Shown here: piece after piece, positions 8,118-17,346 of the stretch
How the letters are laid out: each line of letters opens with the position of its first letter
How positions within the stretch are numbered: position 1 is the first letter of the stretch
NCBI GenBank assembly: GCA_963966275.1
Contig: CAWZYQ010000009.1
Coordinates: 1-45,755 of the forward strand
DNA length: 45,755 bases
DNA from: UBA10427 sp003500135
GTDB lineage: Bacteria > Bacteroidota > Bacteroidia > Cytophagales > Cyclobacteriaceae
Reading direction: 5' to 3'
The notes under the pieces: generated by a model
What the model saw: the letters and a program-made list of their open reading frames with translations, nothing else
What the model was told of the DNA's origin: nothing
Databases searched by the model: none
Translations under genes and position numbers: made by a program

Positions 8118-9548
8118 TCACATATATTTAATGGTAATATCAACAAGCTTTTCCTTCACTGCATTGTACGGAGGAAATAAAAACTTCATCATACTGAATC
8201 TGGTAGGCTGGCGCAAAACGGCACGTGGGTTTGAGAATGCCTCAAAACCATAAAATCCATGGGATTTACCAATACCTGAATTATTTGACCCGCCAAAGGG
8301 AAGATTGTTTTGGTTAAAATGTACAACATTATCATTGAAGCAGGTACCACCGGCCCTGGTGTTTTGTAAAATGTATTTTTGGTTCTTTTTGCTACGACTA
8401 TACATATACAGCGCCAAGGGTTTTTCGCCCTTACGAATATATTTTACTACTTCTTCCAGTTTATTAAATGTTTTAACGGGTAAGACCGGTCCAAAAATCT
8501 CCTCTTCCATTAAACGCATATCATCGCGTACATCGCTTATTATGGTTGGACTAATAAACCTTTGCGACCCCTCACCTTCTCCACCTGTAATTAGATTCGC
8601 ACCTTTTTCCCTGGCATCATCAATGATCGACATTAAGCGTTTGAAATGTTTTTGATTGACTATTCGGGGGTAATCATCCGATGCCATTGAATCCTGATAG
8701 AAAGCCTTTAATTTTTGAACGAATTTATTCAGCAATCCATCTTTAACACTTTCATGCACAAAAAGATAATCGGGTGACACGCATATCTGGCCGGCATTGA
8801 AAAACTTGCCCCACATGATTTTTGCTGCTGCTTCATCAAGATTTGCAGTACGGTCAACAATTGTAGGTGATTTGCCCCCCAGTTCTAAAGTTACCGAACT
8901 CAGGTTTTTAGCAGCCGCACTCATAATAATTTTACCAACCTGAGGGCTGCCCGTAAAAAATATATGGTTAAATGGCAGCTCTAACAACTCTTGCGATACC
9001 TGCTGATCACCTTCAAAAATTGCCACCTCTTCCGGATTAAAAACCTCTTCTATCAATGATTTCATCACGGCAGATGAGTGGGGGGTGTATTCGGAAGGCT
9101 TGATCATTACGGCATTTCCCGCTGCAATAGCTGAAACCAACGGGCCCAGCGTGAGATTGATCGGGAAATTCCAAGGTGAAATAATAAGGCAAACCCCTTT
9201 AGGTTCATAATGAATAAATGAGCTACTTCCGATCAGTGCGGTTGGTGTTTGCACACCCTTCGGTTTCATCCAGTACTTAAGGTTTCGTATGGCATGTTTA
9301 ATTTCGGAAGTAACCACGAAAACCTCGGAAATATCCACTTCCACGGCGGGTTTTCTAAAATCCTGCCACATGGCTTCCTTAAACTGTGGCCGATAGGCCA
9401 TTACGGCCTTCAAAAGTTTTTTAAGCACGGCTATGCGCTCTTTTGCCGAACGGTTTCCCAATTCGTATTGATAAGCTTTTTGCTGTTCAAAAACCTGGTG
9501 GTAAAGCGCTTTACCTTCGACTTTTTCTTCCGGGTTTATAACTTCCAT
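8118..9548 (-). CDS. Aldehyde dehydrogenase family protein
   Basis: A 476-residue NAD(P)-dependent dehydrogenase that oxidises aldehydes to acids. Visible features are SPWNFP and the KPSE nucleotide-binding motif, FTGSPQVGK, catalytic Glu222 in LELGGKSP and nucleophile Cys256 in NAGQICVSPDY. The short length and the C-terminal basic/hydrophobic tail (FSMMKFLFPPYNAV...) resemble class 3 (fatty/medium-chain) aldehyde dehydrogenases such as coniferyl or fatty aldehyde types. It is the first gene of a pair with the DinB-like gene. The substrate is not determinable from sequence. Confidence 0.92.
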   Translation of the reverse strand: MEVINPEEKVEGKALYHQVFEQQKAYQYELGNRSAKERIAVLKKLLKAVMAYRPQFKEAMWQDFRKPAVEVDISEVFVVTSEIKHAIRNLKYWMKPKGVQTPTALIGSSSFIHYEPKGVCLIISPWNFPINLTLGPLVSAIAAGNAVMIKPSEYTPHSSAVMKSLIEEVFNPEEVAIFEGDQQVSQELLELPFNHIFFTGSPQVGKIIMSAAAKNLSSVTLELGGKSPTIVDRTANLDEAAAKIMWGKFFNAGQICVSPDYLFVHESVKDGLLNKFVQKLKAFYQDSMASDDYPRIVNQKHFKRLMSIIDDAREKGANLITGGEGEGSQRFISPTIISDVRDDMRLMEEEIFGPVLPVKTFNKLEEVVKYIRKGEKPLALYMYSRSKKNQKYILQNTRAGGTCFNDNVVHFNQNNLPFGGSNNSGIGKSHGFYGFEAFSNPRAVLRQPTRFSMMKFLFPPYNAVKEKLVDITIKYM

Positions 9549-9682
9549 TTTTGGTTTTTCTATAATTTACAAAAAAAAGGCACAACTCCTAACTAAACGT
9601 TCTGCAACTTTAAGAAGTTCATTTTTTTATGATCACTGAATTTTTAAGGTAGAGATCAAACTATTTTAAATGCCTGATTTTG

Positions 9683-9744
9683 TGTTACTTACAAATTTTT
9701 TTATAACAGTAACATCAATTGGACACAATTTGGAACGCCAATTG
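9683..9744. promoter_or_regulatory. Two successive inverted repeats upstream of the caspase operon
   Basis: TGTTACT (9683-9689) pairs with AGTAACA (9708-9714). CAATTGG (9716-9722) pairs with CCAATTG (9738-9744). Both are perfect 7-bp arms, and they occupy the upstream region 34-95 bases before the lipoprotein ATG. They could be operator sites for dimeric regulators; no known family is assigned. Confidence 0.35.
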
Positions 9745-9777
9745 CTATTATCAAATTATGACAAAAATATTATCATC

Positions 9778-10434
9778 ATGAAAAATAGCATTTCAATTCT
9801 CTACCTGTGGATGTTCCTGATACTTGCCGGAGCGGGAGTATCGTGTTCAGCTTCAAAAGATGCAAGTAAAACAGCCCGGAAAGAAATCAAGAAAAAGGCT
9901 GTACGTGAAGCCCGGAAAGAGGCTAGACGGTACAAAAGACAAGACTGGTACGTGGCGCCGGGCGCTCTGCCTATGGACAAACAGGTTGAACGTGCCTGGG
10001 AAAAACAATACTTACAAGATGAAAACGGTTATCCCCTTTACTTAGTGGCTACGGGAAACAGTGTTGCCGAAACGCAAGCAGCTGCCAAACTGCAATCTAT
10101 GGAGCTTGCCAAACTCGAATTAGCCGGACTGGTGCAAACCAATATTGCAGCCCTCATTGAAAACAGCATTGCCAATAATCAACTCAATGCCGAAGACGCG
10201 GCATCTGTAACCAAAACCGTGGCAGCATCCAAAAATGTAATCGCCCAGGAAATTGGCCGGGTAGATGTACTTTTTGAAATCTATCGCCGCCATGATATGA
10301 ACACAGAATCTACAGTTCGTATCGGGTACCGAACCGATATGGCTATGGAAACCGCTAAAAAAGCGATCAGGAAGCAACTGGAGGATGAAACGGATATTTT
10401 GCACGAAAAATTAGATAGGTTATTGAACTTCTAA
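9778..10434 (+). CDS. LPP20-like lipoprotein, first gene of the exported caspase operon
   Basis: A 218-residue protein starting with a hydrophobic leader and a Cys at position 23 (AGVSC), so it is probably a lipoprotein, although the lipobox is not ideal. A Lys/Arg-rich stretch (about 31-57) follows. The main domain (about 80-205) has a long Ala-rich helix with the VATGNSVAETQAAAKLQSMELAKLEL pattern of the LPP20 family. It acts at the envelope; its role is unknown. ATG at 9778 is chosen over an upstream in-frame start at 9670 because only it begins with a proper leader. The next gene starts 9 bases downstream, so it is co-transcribed with the DUF4384 and caspase-like genes. Confidence 0.8.
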   Translation: MKNSISILYLWMFLILAGAGVSCSASKDASKTARKEIKKKAVREARKEARRYKRQDWYVAPGALPMDKQVERAWEKQYLQDENGYPLYLVATGNSVAETQAAAKLQSMELAKLELAGLVQTNIAALIENSIANNQLNAEDAASVTKTVAASKNVIAQEIGRVDVLFEIYRRHDMNTESTVRIGYRTDMAMETAKKAIRKQLEDETDILHEKLDRLLNF

Positions 10435-10443
10435 TTTGAAGCG

Positions 10444-11337
10444 ATGAAACGTTGCGCACTCATATTGACCGGGCTTATTGCCTTTACGATGATGTCCAAT
10501 GCCCAGGAACCTCTGATCGAAGCAAGTGGTTCTGCGCAAGGTCGTTTAGATCCGGCAACCAGCCTGAATGAACTAAAACTTCAGCTACAGGAAGAAGCGA
10601 TCAAAACAGCCCTGGAGGAAACTTTTGGTGTGGCCATAGGAAAGTGGTCCGATATTCGTGTTTCCTCCGGACATGCTGAAGTGACAATAGAAGGCGAAAC
10701 GTTTGTAAGAGGTGAGTGGATCAAAACCCTGCAAAGCGCTTGTGAAGAAAAATGGATCGGTAAGAAAAAGAAAAATCGAGAATTATGGGTAACCTGCTCG
10801 GTAAAAGGATTGGTGAGAAAAAACAATAAGCCACTTCTCCCTATCTATTGGCAAACCGCCCGTTGCCCCGATGATCTCTGCCGAACGAGTGAATTTAGAA
10901 GTGGAGAGCCCTTGATCGTTACCTTCAAGACACCGGAAGACGGATGGCTGACCATTTATTCAGTGGAAAAAGAGGGCGCCTTTCGTTTGTTGCCTTACCA
11001 GCATCAGAACAGTGAATATGACCATGGAATACCTGTAAAGGCCGATTCGTTATATACATTTTTCCATGCCGATTCGCAGGATTTTCATGCCAATATCGAT
11101 CAGCTTATCATGACGACCGATTATCGATATGAAGAATTGGAGCTCTACCTTGTTTATTCACCTGAGCCACTGATGCCGGTTCCCGAAAACGGAGCAGCAG
11201 AATGGCATGAAAGCCGACAATGGATACTGCCAGCACAAGTGAATACGCAGCAGTTTTTGGATTGGATCACTGAGAACCGCATCCGGAGTGAACTATTCCA
11301 GGTGCGCAGAAGTAAATTAAGGATTAACGGACAATAA
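10444..11337 (+). CDS. Exported DUF4384 domain protein
   Basis: A 297-residue protein with a signal peptide (cleavage near MMSNAQ). Residues about 28-130 form an LPP20/stigma-like region similar in layout to the upstream lipoprotein, with an ELKLQLQEEAIKTALEE helix. Residues about 145-240 match DUF4384: SGEPLIVTFKTPEDGWLTIY, RLLPYQ, then a Tyr-rich strand. DUF4384 is often found beside caspase-like peptidases and in envelope proteins of Bacteroidota; no biochemical role is established. The stop codon overlaps the next ATG by one base (TAATG), so translation is coupled to the WG/caspase gene. It may be a scaffold or substrate-recognition partner (inference). Confidence 0.8.
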   Translation: MKRCALILTGLIAFTMMSNAQEPLIEASGSAQGRLDPATSLNELKLQLQEEAIKTALEETFGVAIGKWSDIRVSSGHAEVTIEGETFVRGEWIKTLQSACEEKWIGKKKKNRELWVTCSVKGLVRKNNKPLLPIYWQTARCPDDLCRTSEFRSGEPLIVTFKTPEDGWLTIYSVEKEGAFRLLPYQHQNSEYDHGIPVKADSLYTFFHADSQDFHANIDQLIMTTDYRYEELELYLVYSPEPLMPVPENGAAEWHESRQWILPAQVNTQQFLDWITENRIRSELFQVRRSKLRINGQ

Positions 11338-13592
11338 TGGCCAGACTAATCATGAAACCGATATTAGCTTGCTTGTTGCTTATCATCGCCAATAGCGTGA
11401 TAGCACAGAGCGCCATAGGACAACAAATCTATATCCCTGCTAATTCAAACGGATATTGGGGGTTTATTAATACAACTGGTGAGTGGGTAATTGAGCCTCA
11501 GTACGAAGATGCCCAATCATTTTCAGAAGGTCTGGCTGCCGTAAAATACTATGGAAAGTGGGGTTATATCGATGCACAAGGAAAATGGCATATTCAGCCA
11601 AAATTTGCCGATGCCAAAATGTTCCATGAAGGAATAGCCTGTGTGTTACAGTTTGATCATTGGGGTTATATCGATATGTCCGGGCAGTGGATCATACAGC
11701 CAAAATTCAAAAAAGCCAGTGCATTCGGAGAAAAAAAGGCCCTTGTCGGTTCGGAAGGTAATTTGAGAATTATTGACCGATCGGGTTCAAGTGCTATTTC
11801 ATTTCCGGTTCGCGATGGAATAACATTTAGCGAAGGCCTGGCATATGTGGAATACGACGGATATAAAGGATACATTAATCCGAAGGGACAGTGGCAAATA
11901 CGCCACCCCTATGAAAAATCGTTTTCCTTTTCCGAAGGGTTGGCCATTTTTAAATTGAATAGCCAGTACGGTTTTCTGGATGTATTGGGCAAAAAGGCCG
12001 TTGAGCCTGTTTTCAGGGATGCGACACGTTTTTCAGGTGGTCTGGCAGCGGTCAGGCAATATCAAAGCTGGGGGTATATCAATGCATACGGCGAGGTGGT
12101 AATCAATTACAAATATGAAGATGCCACACCTTTTCAATATGGATATGCGGCAGTAAAAAAAGACGGAAAATACGGTTTGATCAATTCCGACGGCGGCTGG
12201 GTTTTGGAACCCCGTTTTGATCAATTGAAAAAACCAAATTTGGCCGTGCCATTAAAGACCATTTCGGAAGCTATTACAAGACAGAAATATCAATCCTGGG
12301 CCGAAAGAGGTGAGTTTGAAACATCGGAGGACTATCAAAGGCGTTTAGAATCAATGCAATCAGGCGCTTTTACCGACGGCGGTTATACGGAGCTTGCTTC
12401 GCTTCTTATCCCCCGGCAAAGAATTCGTTTAGGGCGTTACCTGGCCGATTATGAGGCATTTATGGTTCATGTGCCCTATGCACTTCCCTTTATGTTGCCC
12501 GTTGATATTGAAGAAGCCCGTTATATTGCTGATTTACCAGGCAGCGCAATAAATTGGGATTCTCTTCAGTACAGTGCAATAAACGATCGATTTGTTGTAA
12601 GCGCCGCCGTGGCGATCATTAATGGAAAGGCTTACCGCTATCAGGCGCCAAATCGCACGGATTTGAAGAGTCAGGTGACATTTACGAAGCCAGTTGCGAC
12701 CATTCCCAACCTGGACCGGGAAGCGTTTAAAAAAGACATCCCAATTTCAAATGGATCTGATGTGGATCAAAATATCCCGGTTTACAAATGGCAACAGGAT
12801 CAGATCTTCGCGCTGGTAATTGGAAATGAAGACTATTCTTCTTATCAAAATGGCCTGGAACACGAATCCGACGTGCCTTACGCAGAAAATGATGCCCGGG
12901 TTTTTGCTGAATATTTAAAGAAAACATTTGGTGTACCGGAGTCGAACATTCAGCTACTGATCAATGGTACTACTGGACAAATTCGACAGGGCCTTTCCAA
13001 GTTGAAGGCAATCTCGAAAGCCTGGGAGGGAAAGGCAACACTGATATTTTATTATGCCGGTCACGGAGCGCCTCATCAGGTATCGGAAAAGCCATATTTA
13101 CTTCCTGTTGATGTAAATGCCAATAACCTGGAATATGGGATTGCCCTTGAAGAAGTATATGACTACCTCAGTCGATATGAAACCAGGCGATCCTTAGTTT
13201 TTATGGATGCCTGTTTCACTGGGGCGGGAAGGGAAAAAGCGCTTCTGGCTTCAAGAGGTGTACGCATCCAACCCAAAACACCATTTGTTCTGGGCAATCT
13301 GGTGGTGTTCAGTGCCACATCCGGCCGACAGACGGCCCTGCCGTATCATGCAAAGTCACATGGCATGTTCACTTATTTTCTTTTGAAAGCATGGCAGGAG
13401 TCTGATGGAAAAATGAAATACGGGCCTTTGGCTGAATATTTACAGGAAATGGTCAACAAAACATCTGTCCTGCTAAACTCAAAAGAACAGGTTCCAACAG
13501 TTAAAGTGAGCCCGATATTTGAATATACCTGGAAAGATTTTGATATGTATTTGGATTCTACGTCAAGTTCAAGCAAGCGCCCTTTTGATTAA
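11337..13592 (+). CDS. WG-repeat protein with C-terminal caspase-like (C14) peptidase domain
   Basis: A 751-residue exported protein. A signal sequence ends near residue 24. Residues about 38-295 contain roughly seven or eight WG repeats (GYWGFIN, GKWGYID, DHWGYID, GYKGYIN, SQYGFLD, QSWGYIN, GKYGLIN). A linker (300-480) contains a WAERGEFETSEDYQRR segment typical of Bacteroidota caspase proteins. The peptidase domain (about 490-740) starts FALVIGNEDY, with catalytic His576 (YYAGHG) and Cys626 (DACFTG). The catalytic dyad is intact. Metacaspase-type enzymes cleave after Arg or Lys; specificity here is unknown. It lies in an operon with an LPP20-like lipoprotein and a DUF4384 protein. The leader suggests activity in the periplasm rather than as a cytoplasmic defence enzyme. 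Confidence 0.88.
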   Translation: MARLIMKPILACLLLIIANSVIAQSAIGQQIYIPANSNGYWGFINTTGEWVIEPQYEDAQSFSEGLAAVKYYGKWGYIDAQGKWHIQPKFADAKMFHEGIACVLQFDHWGYIDMSGQWIIQPKFKKASAFGEKKALVGSEGNLRIIDRSGSSAISFPVRDGITFSEGLAYVEYDGYKGYINPKGQWQIRHPYEKSFSFSEGLAIFKLNSQYGFLDVLGKKAVEPVFRDATRFSGGLAAVRQYQSWGYINAYGEVVINYKYEDATPFQYGYAAVKKDGKYGLINSDGGWVLEPRFDQLKKPNLAVPLKTISEAITRQKYQSWAERGEFETSEDYQRRLESMQSGAFTDGGYTELASLLIPRQRIRLGRYLADYEAFMVHVPYALPFMLPVDIEEARYIADLPGSAINWDSLQYSAINDRFVVSAAVAIINGKAYRYQAPNRTDLKSQVTFTKPVATIPNLDREAFKKDIPISNGSDVDQNIPVYKWQQDQIFALVIGNEDYSSYQNGLEHESDVPYAENDARVFAEYLKKTFGVPESNIQLLINGTTGQIRQGLSKLKAISKAWEGKATLIFYYAGHGAPHQVSEKPYLLPVDVNANNLEYGIALEEVYDYLSRYETRRSLVFMDACFTGAGREKALLASRGVRIQPKTPFVLGNLVVFSATSGRQTALPYHAKSHGMFTYFLLKAWQESDGKMKYGPLAEYLQEMVNKTSVLLNSKEQVPTVKVSPIFEYTWKDFDMYLDSTSSSSKRPFD

Positions 13593-13595
13593 ATA

Positions 13596-13645
13596 TATGC
13601 TGTGCCCGCTTTTATAATGGTAAATCCTTTCAAGGGCACAGCATA
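13596..13645. terminator. Long stem-loop between convergent genes
   Basis: A perfect 12-bp inverted repeat (TATGCTGTGCCC/GGGCACAGCATA) with a 26-base loop lies between the stops of the caspase gene and the M28 gene. It probably terminates both transcripts. T-runs are weak (ACTTTTC). Confidence 0.55.
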
Positions 13646-13656
13646 CTTTTCAATAC

Positions 13657-15144
13657 TTACGGTTTGCCATAAAGCTCTTCAGCAGCTTTAATAAATTCTT
13701 CCTCGTCTATATTCCATTTCGCCACCTTATCTGAATTAGCCAAATAATCAGCCGTATTTATAAAAGCGTGGTAATAAACGGTCACGTAGTTATAATTAAG
13801 TGTTTCAGGATTGTCGGTTACCTGATGATAGTAGTAGGTGATTTCATCATCAAAAGCGGTAACCCCCGGGCTGTATAAAACACTTGGTATTCCTTTTTTG
13901 GCAAAATTAAAGTGGTCAGAACGACGGAAAATTCGTTGTTCCGGAATGGGGTCATAGCCCATTTTGAGCCCTGCTTCTTCCGTGGCTTGTTGAATGGCGC
14001 CTTCCGCAGTATTTTTTTCAACACCAAATACAGTTACCATTGTAGTGTCGTTGTAACCGGCAGCATCGATATTCAAATTAAAAATGCATTTTGAAAGGGG
14101 CGCCAATGGATTTTCGGCGTACCATTCGCTTCCAAGAAGTCCTTTTTCTTCTGCCGTAAAGGCCAAAAATATCACAGAACGCTTGGGCCTGTTCTTACCG
14201 AAATATTTCGCCGCCATTAACAATCCGGAAGTTCCCAGTGCATTATCCCTTGCTCCATTAAATATGCTATCCGCTGGCATGCCTTCTTTTTTCACGGGAT
14301 CGCCAACGCCCACATGATCATAATGAGCTGAAAGAATAATATATTCCTCACTTAGTTTCTTATCCTTACCCTTGATTACCCCAACTACATTCTTTTCTCG
14401 TATTATTTTAGTTTCTGCTCCCTCCAACATTATTTCTGCCACTAAACCCTTGGCCTGTATCTTTTTTGTCAGCTTTTGATCAGGGTCATTTACCCAGTAT
14501 ACCGGAAGGTTATCTTCCTCTTGTTCATTGTATAGCTCCATCCGGGTATTGCCCATGTAACGAGCAAGCATCGACCAGGGCATAGATCGGTAATTATAAA
14601 TTTCAATTAACCCCAGGGCGCCTTTTTCTTTTAAATGACCTGATTTTTTCCGCATTAGTGAAAACCAGTCCCTAACGCTGCTAACTCCTTTATCTCCGGC
14701 CCACGTTACCACATATTTGTCAGTGACCTCAATAGCTAAACTATCGAGGTCACCGGGCATTCCATATGCTGCAAAAACCACCCCTGCTTTTTTATTCATA
14801 TTGCCGCCTCGTAAAGCCACAAAGCTTTCTTTGAAGTTCAGTGTTGTATCAGCTATGGTCATATGGCCTGATTTAAGCGGTTTGGTTACTTTTAATGGGA
14901 CCTCCTGAAAGTAACCATCATCAATTGGTCCTACTCCGTAATTTTCAAACTGGTTTGCTATATATCGGGCTGCAATTTCAATGCCCGGTGTACCAACATC
15001 ACGTCCTCGCAGGCTATCAGAGGCTAAAAAATACATGTGATGTTCAACTTCTTTTTTAGTTACCGTTTTTTTGATTTGCTTGATTTGCCCAACCAAAGAG
15101 ACCGGGAAGAACAAGAAGATTAACGCAAGCTTTAACTGATCCAT
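13657..15144 (-). CDS. M28-family zinc metallopeptidase (exported)
   Basis: A 495-residue protein with a signal peptide (MDQLKLALIFLFFPVSLVGQ). Residues about 245-450 form the M28 aminopeptidase domain. Zinc ligands are His274 (SAHYDHVG), Asp300 (NGARDNALG), Glu332/333 (FTAEEKGLLGS), Asp360 (NLNIDAAG) and His in RRSDHFNFAKKGIPS. A PA-like insert lies between about 90 and 240. It removes N-terminal residues from peptides in the periplasm or outside the cell. The domain order and length fit the common Bacteroidota M28 type. It stands alone, transcribed away from psd upstream by about 75 bases. Confidence 0.9.
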   Translation of the reverse strand: MDQLKLALIFLFFPVSLVGQIKQIKKTVTKKEVEHHMYFLASDSLRGRDVGTPGIEIAARYIANQFENYGVGPIDDGYFQEVPLKVTKPLKSGHMTIADTTLNFKESFVALRGGNMNKKAGVVFAAYGMPGDLDSLAIEVTDKYVVTWAGDKGVSSVRDWFSLMRKKSGHLKEKGALGLIEIYNYRSMPWSMLARYMGNTRMELYNEQEEDNLPVYWVNDPDQKLTKKIQAKGLVAEIMLEGAETKIIREKNVVGVIKGKDKKLSEEYIILSAHYDHVGVGDPVKKEGMPADSIFNGARDNALGTSGLLMAAKYFGKNRPKRSVIFLAFTAEEKGLLGSEWYAENPLAPLSKCIFNLNIDAAGYNDTTMVTVFGVEKNTAEGAIQQATEEAGLKMGYDPIPEQRIFRRSDHFNFAKKGIPSVLYSPGVTAFDDEITYYYHQVTDNPETLNYNYVTVYYHAFINTADYLANSDKVAKWNIDEEEFIKAAEELYGKP

Positions 15145-15219
15145 AGTGCCAAGTTTTCTTAATAAACCGGCAAATTAAAGGTTTAGTTAAAAATCAAAAA
15201 ATAAATGTGATCAGTGGTA

Positions 15220-15879
15220 TTACTTCAATTCAGCCAGGACTGTTATTCCGCCTTTGGTTTTCTCATTGACATGTACCTTTATATGGGCATCTAAGGGTAA
15301 AAATACATCTACCCGTGAACCAAACTTGATAAAGCCGAATTCTTCACCCTGTTTAACATGGTCACCGGATTTTACATAGCAAACTATTCTACGTGCCAAT
15401 GCGCCGGCTATCTGCCTCACCACAATTTCAACGCCATTTTTTAGCTGGTACGCCAGGGTGGTCCTTTCATTCTCCGTGCTTGATTTGGGATGCCAGGCTA
15501 CCATGTGTTTTCCGGCGTGGTATTCAAAATATTTAATGATTGCGGTAACCGGATTGCGGTTTACGTGGACATTTACAGGAGACATGAAAATGGAAATCTG
15601 CATGCGCTCTTCTTTGAGGTATTCGTGTTCCAGGGACTTTTCAATAACCACCACTTTACCATCGGCTGGTGCGTAAATCAGTTTTTCATCGTGGCTTACA
15701 TCGATCCGCGGATTGCGGAAGAACTGTAAAATAGCCAGATATACCACCACTGCCAATAGAACATAGGTATTGAGCCAAAAGTGTGGTAGAGAGGTTCCAT
15801 AAGCCAGTATCAGATAGATCAACACCAGAATTATAGAGAGCGTGATGAGTAGTTTACGTCCTTCTTTATGTATGGTCAT
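15220..15879 (-). CDS. psd: Phosphatidylserine decarboxylase proenzyme
   Basis: A 219-residue membrane enzyme making phosphatidylethanolamine from phosphatidylserine. Two N-terminal hydrophobic segments (about 10-50) are followed by FMSPVNVHVNRNP, AYQLKNG and RQIAGALARRIVCYVKSGDHVKQGEEFGFIKFGSRVD. The Gly-Ser in FGSR is the self-cleavage site that generates the pyruvoyl group. Length and the FGS motif fit the short Bacteroidota/archaeal-type Psd. An extended frame starts at 15927, but ATG at 15879 gives the standard N terminus. It works in the same pathway as cdsA nearby, with the glutamate dehydrogenase gene between them. Confidence 0.93.
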   Translation of the reverse strand: MTIHKEGRKLLITLSIILVLIYLILAYGTSLPHFWLNTYVLLAVVVYLAILQFFRNPRIDVSHDEKLIYAPADGKVVVIEKSLEHEYLKEERMQISIFMSPVNVHVNRNPVTAIIKYFEYHAGKHMVAWHPKSSTENERTTLAYQLKNGVEIVVRQIAGALARRIVCYVKSGDHVKQGEEFGFIKFGSRVDVFLPLDAHIKVHVNEKTKGGITVLAELK

Positions 15880-15929
15880 AGACCGATTTTTGTACAAATA
15901 TAAATAAGTGAAAAGAAATAAAAACAAAA

Positions 15930-15955
15930 AAGGCGCCCTGAATTAAGGACGCCTT
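15930..15955 (-). terminator. Rho-independent terminator of the glutamate dehydrogenase gene
   Basis: AAGGCG pairs with CGCCTT, extended by three more pairs after one mismatch. On the minus strand the stem is followed by TTTTTTG and more T. It lies directly after the dehydrogenase stop and before psd. Confidence 0.7.
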
Positions 15956-15980
15956 ATGTAAGCAGTTTATACTCAGCGTT

Positions 15981-17258
15981 TTAAAATCCTCCACGATATT
16001 TGTATGCGCTTGCTACTTTATCAATAGCTACTATATAAGCGGCAATTCGCATGGATACATTGTATTTCAATGCTGTTTCATATACCACATCAAAGGAACT
16101 TTTCATGATTCTATCTGATCGTCGGTTTACACGGTCGCGTGTCCATTTGTATCCCAAGCGGTTTTGTACCCACTCGAAGTACGACACTGTCACACCCCCA
16201 GCATTGGCTAGAATATCCGGGACAACGGTAATGCCTTTTTCATTTATAATATCATCAGCTTTGGCTGAAGTAGGGCCATTGGCGCCTTCGACAATCAGCT
16301 TGGCTTTAATTTTATCGGCATTGTACATGGTAATCACATCTTCAAGTGCAGCGGGGATCAGTACATCCACATCCAGAAAAAGAAGGTTATCACCTGAATC
16401 CATCTTTTCAGCGCCTTCAAAACCCTCCAGCGTACCTTTATTTTCATCACGATAGGCCATGGCTTCTTTCATTGATATTCCTTTTTCGTTGTAATATGCG
16501 CCAGTAATATCGCTTATTGCAACGATTTTTGATCCTCTTTCTTCTAGCAAAAGTGCAGCGTATGAACCTACATTGCCAAAACCTTGAACAGATATTTTGG
16601 CATTATAGGGATTAATTTTCAGCTTTTGCATAGCCGATAAGGTTGATACCATTACTCCACGTCCTGTGGCTTCCAGTCTACCCAAAGACCCACCAAGCAC
16701 CAAAGGTTTACCGGTAACCACACCACTAGTAGTTACGCCTCTACTTCGAGAAATCTGGTCCATCAACCAGGCCATCTCACGCTGACCTGTGCCCATGTCA
16801 GGAGCGGGAATATCTGTATCAGGCCCAAAGACATCCTTCATTGCAGTAGCATATGCGCGGGTCAATCGTTCGATTTCACCTGAAGACATCGCTCTGGGAT
16901 TACACCTGATGCCGCCTTTTCCTCCCCCGTAGGGAATATCTACCACAGCACATTTCCAGGTCATCCATGCTGCAAGGGCTTTCACTTCATCCAGTGTTAC
17001 ATTAAGGTCATAACGAATCCCACCTTTTGAAGGGCCCAGAATATTATTATGGATTACCCTGATTCCTTCAAAAACCTGAATAGATCCGTCGTCCATCGTA
17101 ATGGGCAGCGATACTATCACCTGCTTGTCTGGTGTTTTCAGTACATTGTATACTTCTTCATTCAGTCCCAAATGTTTTGCCGCGATGTGGAATCTCGACA
17201 TCATGGACTCAAAAGGATTTTCTTTATCCTTGATAGGTGCGGGCTCTATATAGGCCAT
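15981..17258 (-). CDS. Glu/Leu/Phe/Val dehydrogenase (glutamate dehydrogenase type)
   Basis: A 425-residue cytoplasmic enzyme that reversibly deaminates an amino acid, probably glutamate, with NAD(P). The substrate domain contains GPSKGGIRY and the catalytic-Lys motif KCAVVDIPYGGGKGGI, then DIPAPDMGTG. The Rossmann domain has VQGFGNVGSYAA (about 225). Length and the conserved PYGGGKGG stretch fit GdhA/GudB-like enzymes; leucine dehydrogenases are shorter (about 360). A terminator follows, so the gene is a single transcription unit. Confidence 0.93.
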   Translation of the reverse strand: MAYIEPAPIKDKENPFESMMSRFHIAAKHLGLNEEVYNVLKTPDKQVIVSLPITMDDGSIQVFEGIRVIHNNILGPSKGGIRYDLNVTLDEVKALAAWMTWKCAVVDIPYGGGKGGIRCNPRAMSSGEIERLTRAYATAMKDVFGPDTDIPAPDMGTGQREMAWLMDQISRSRGVTTSGVVTGKPLVLGGSLGRLEATGRGVMVSTLSAMQKLKINPYNAKISVQGFGNVGSYAALLLEERGSKIVAISDITGAYYNEKGISMKEAMAYRDENKGTLEGFEGAEKMDSGDNLLFLDVDVLIPAALEDVITMYNADKIKAKLIVEGANGPTSAKADDIINEKGITVVPDILANAGGVTVSYFEWVQNRLGYKWTRDRVNRRSDRIMKSSFDVVYETALKYNVSMRIAAYIVAIDKVASAYKYRGGF

Positions 17259-17346
17259 ATGAGATTAAAAATTTAGTTGACGAATTAGGGAGGTAAAATT
17301 AAAAAATTTTAAAAGAAAGAAGATTTTATTTCGGTTTTTTAAATCA

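Noticed and set aside
8305..8655. 116-codon plus-strand frame
   Set aside because: Shadow of the aldehyde dehydrogenase gene on the opposite strand.
16051..16455. 134-codon plus-strand frame
   Set aside because: Shadow of the glutamate dehydrogenase gene; composition unlike a real protein.
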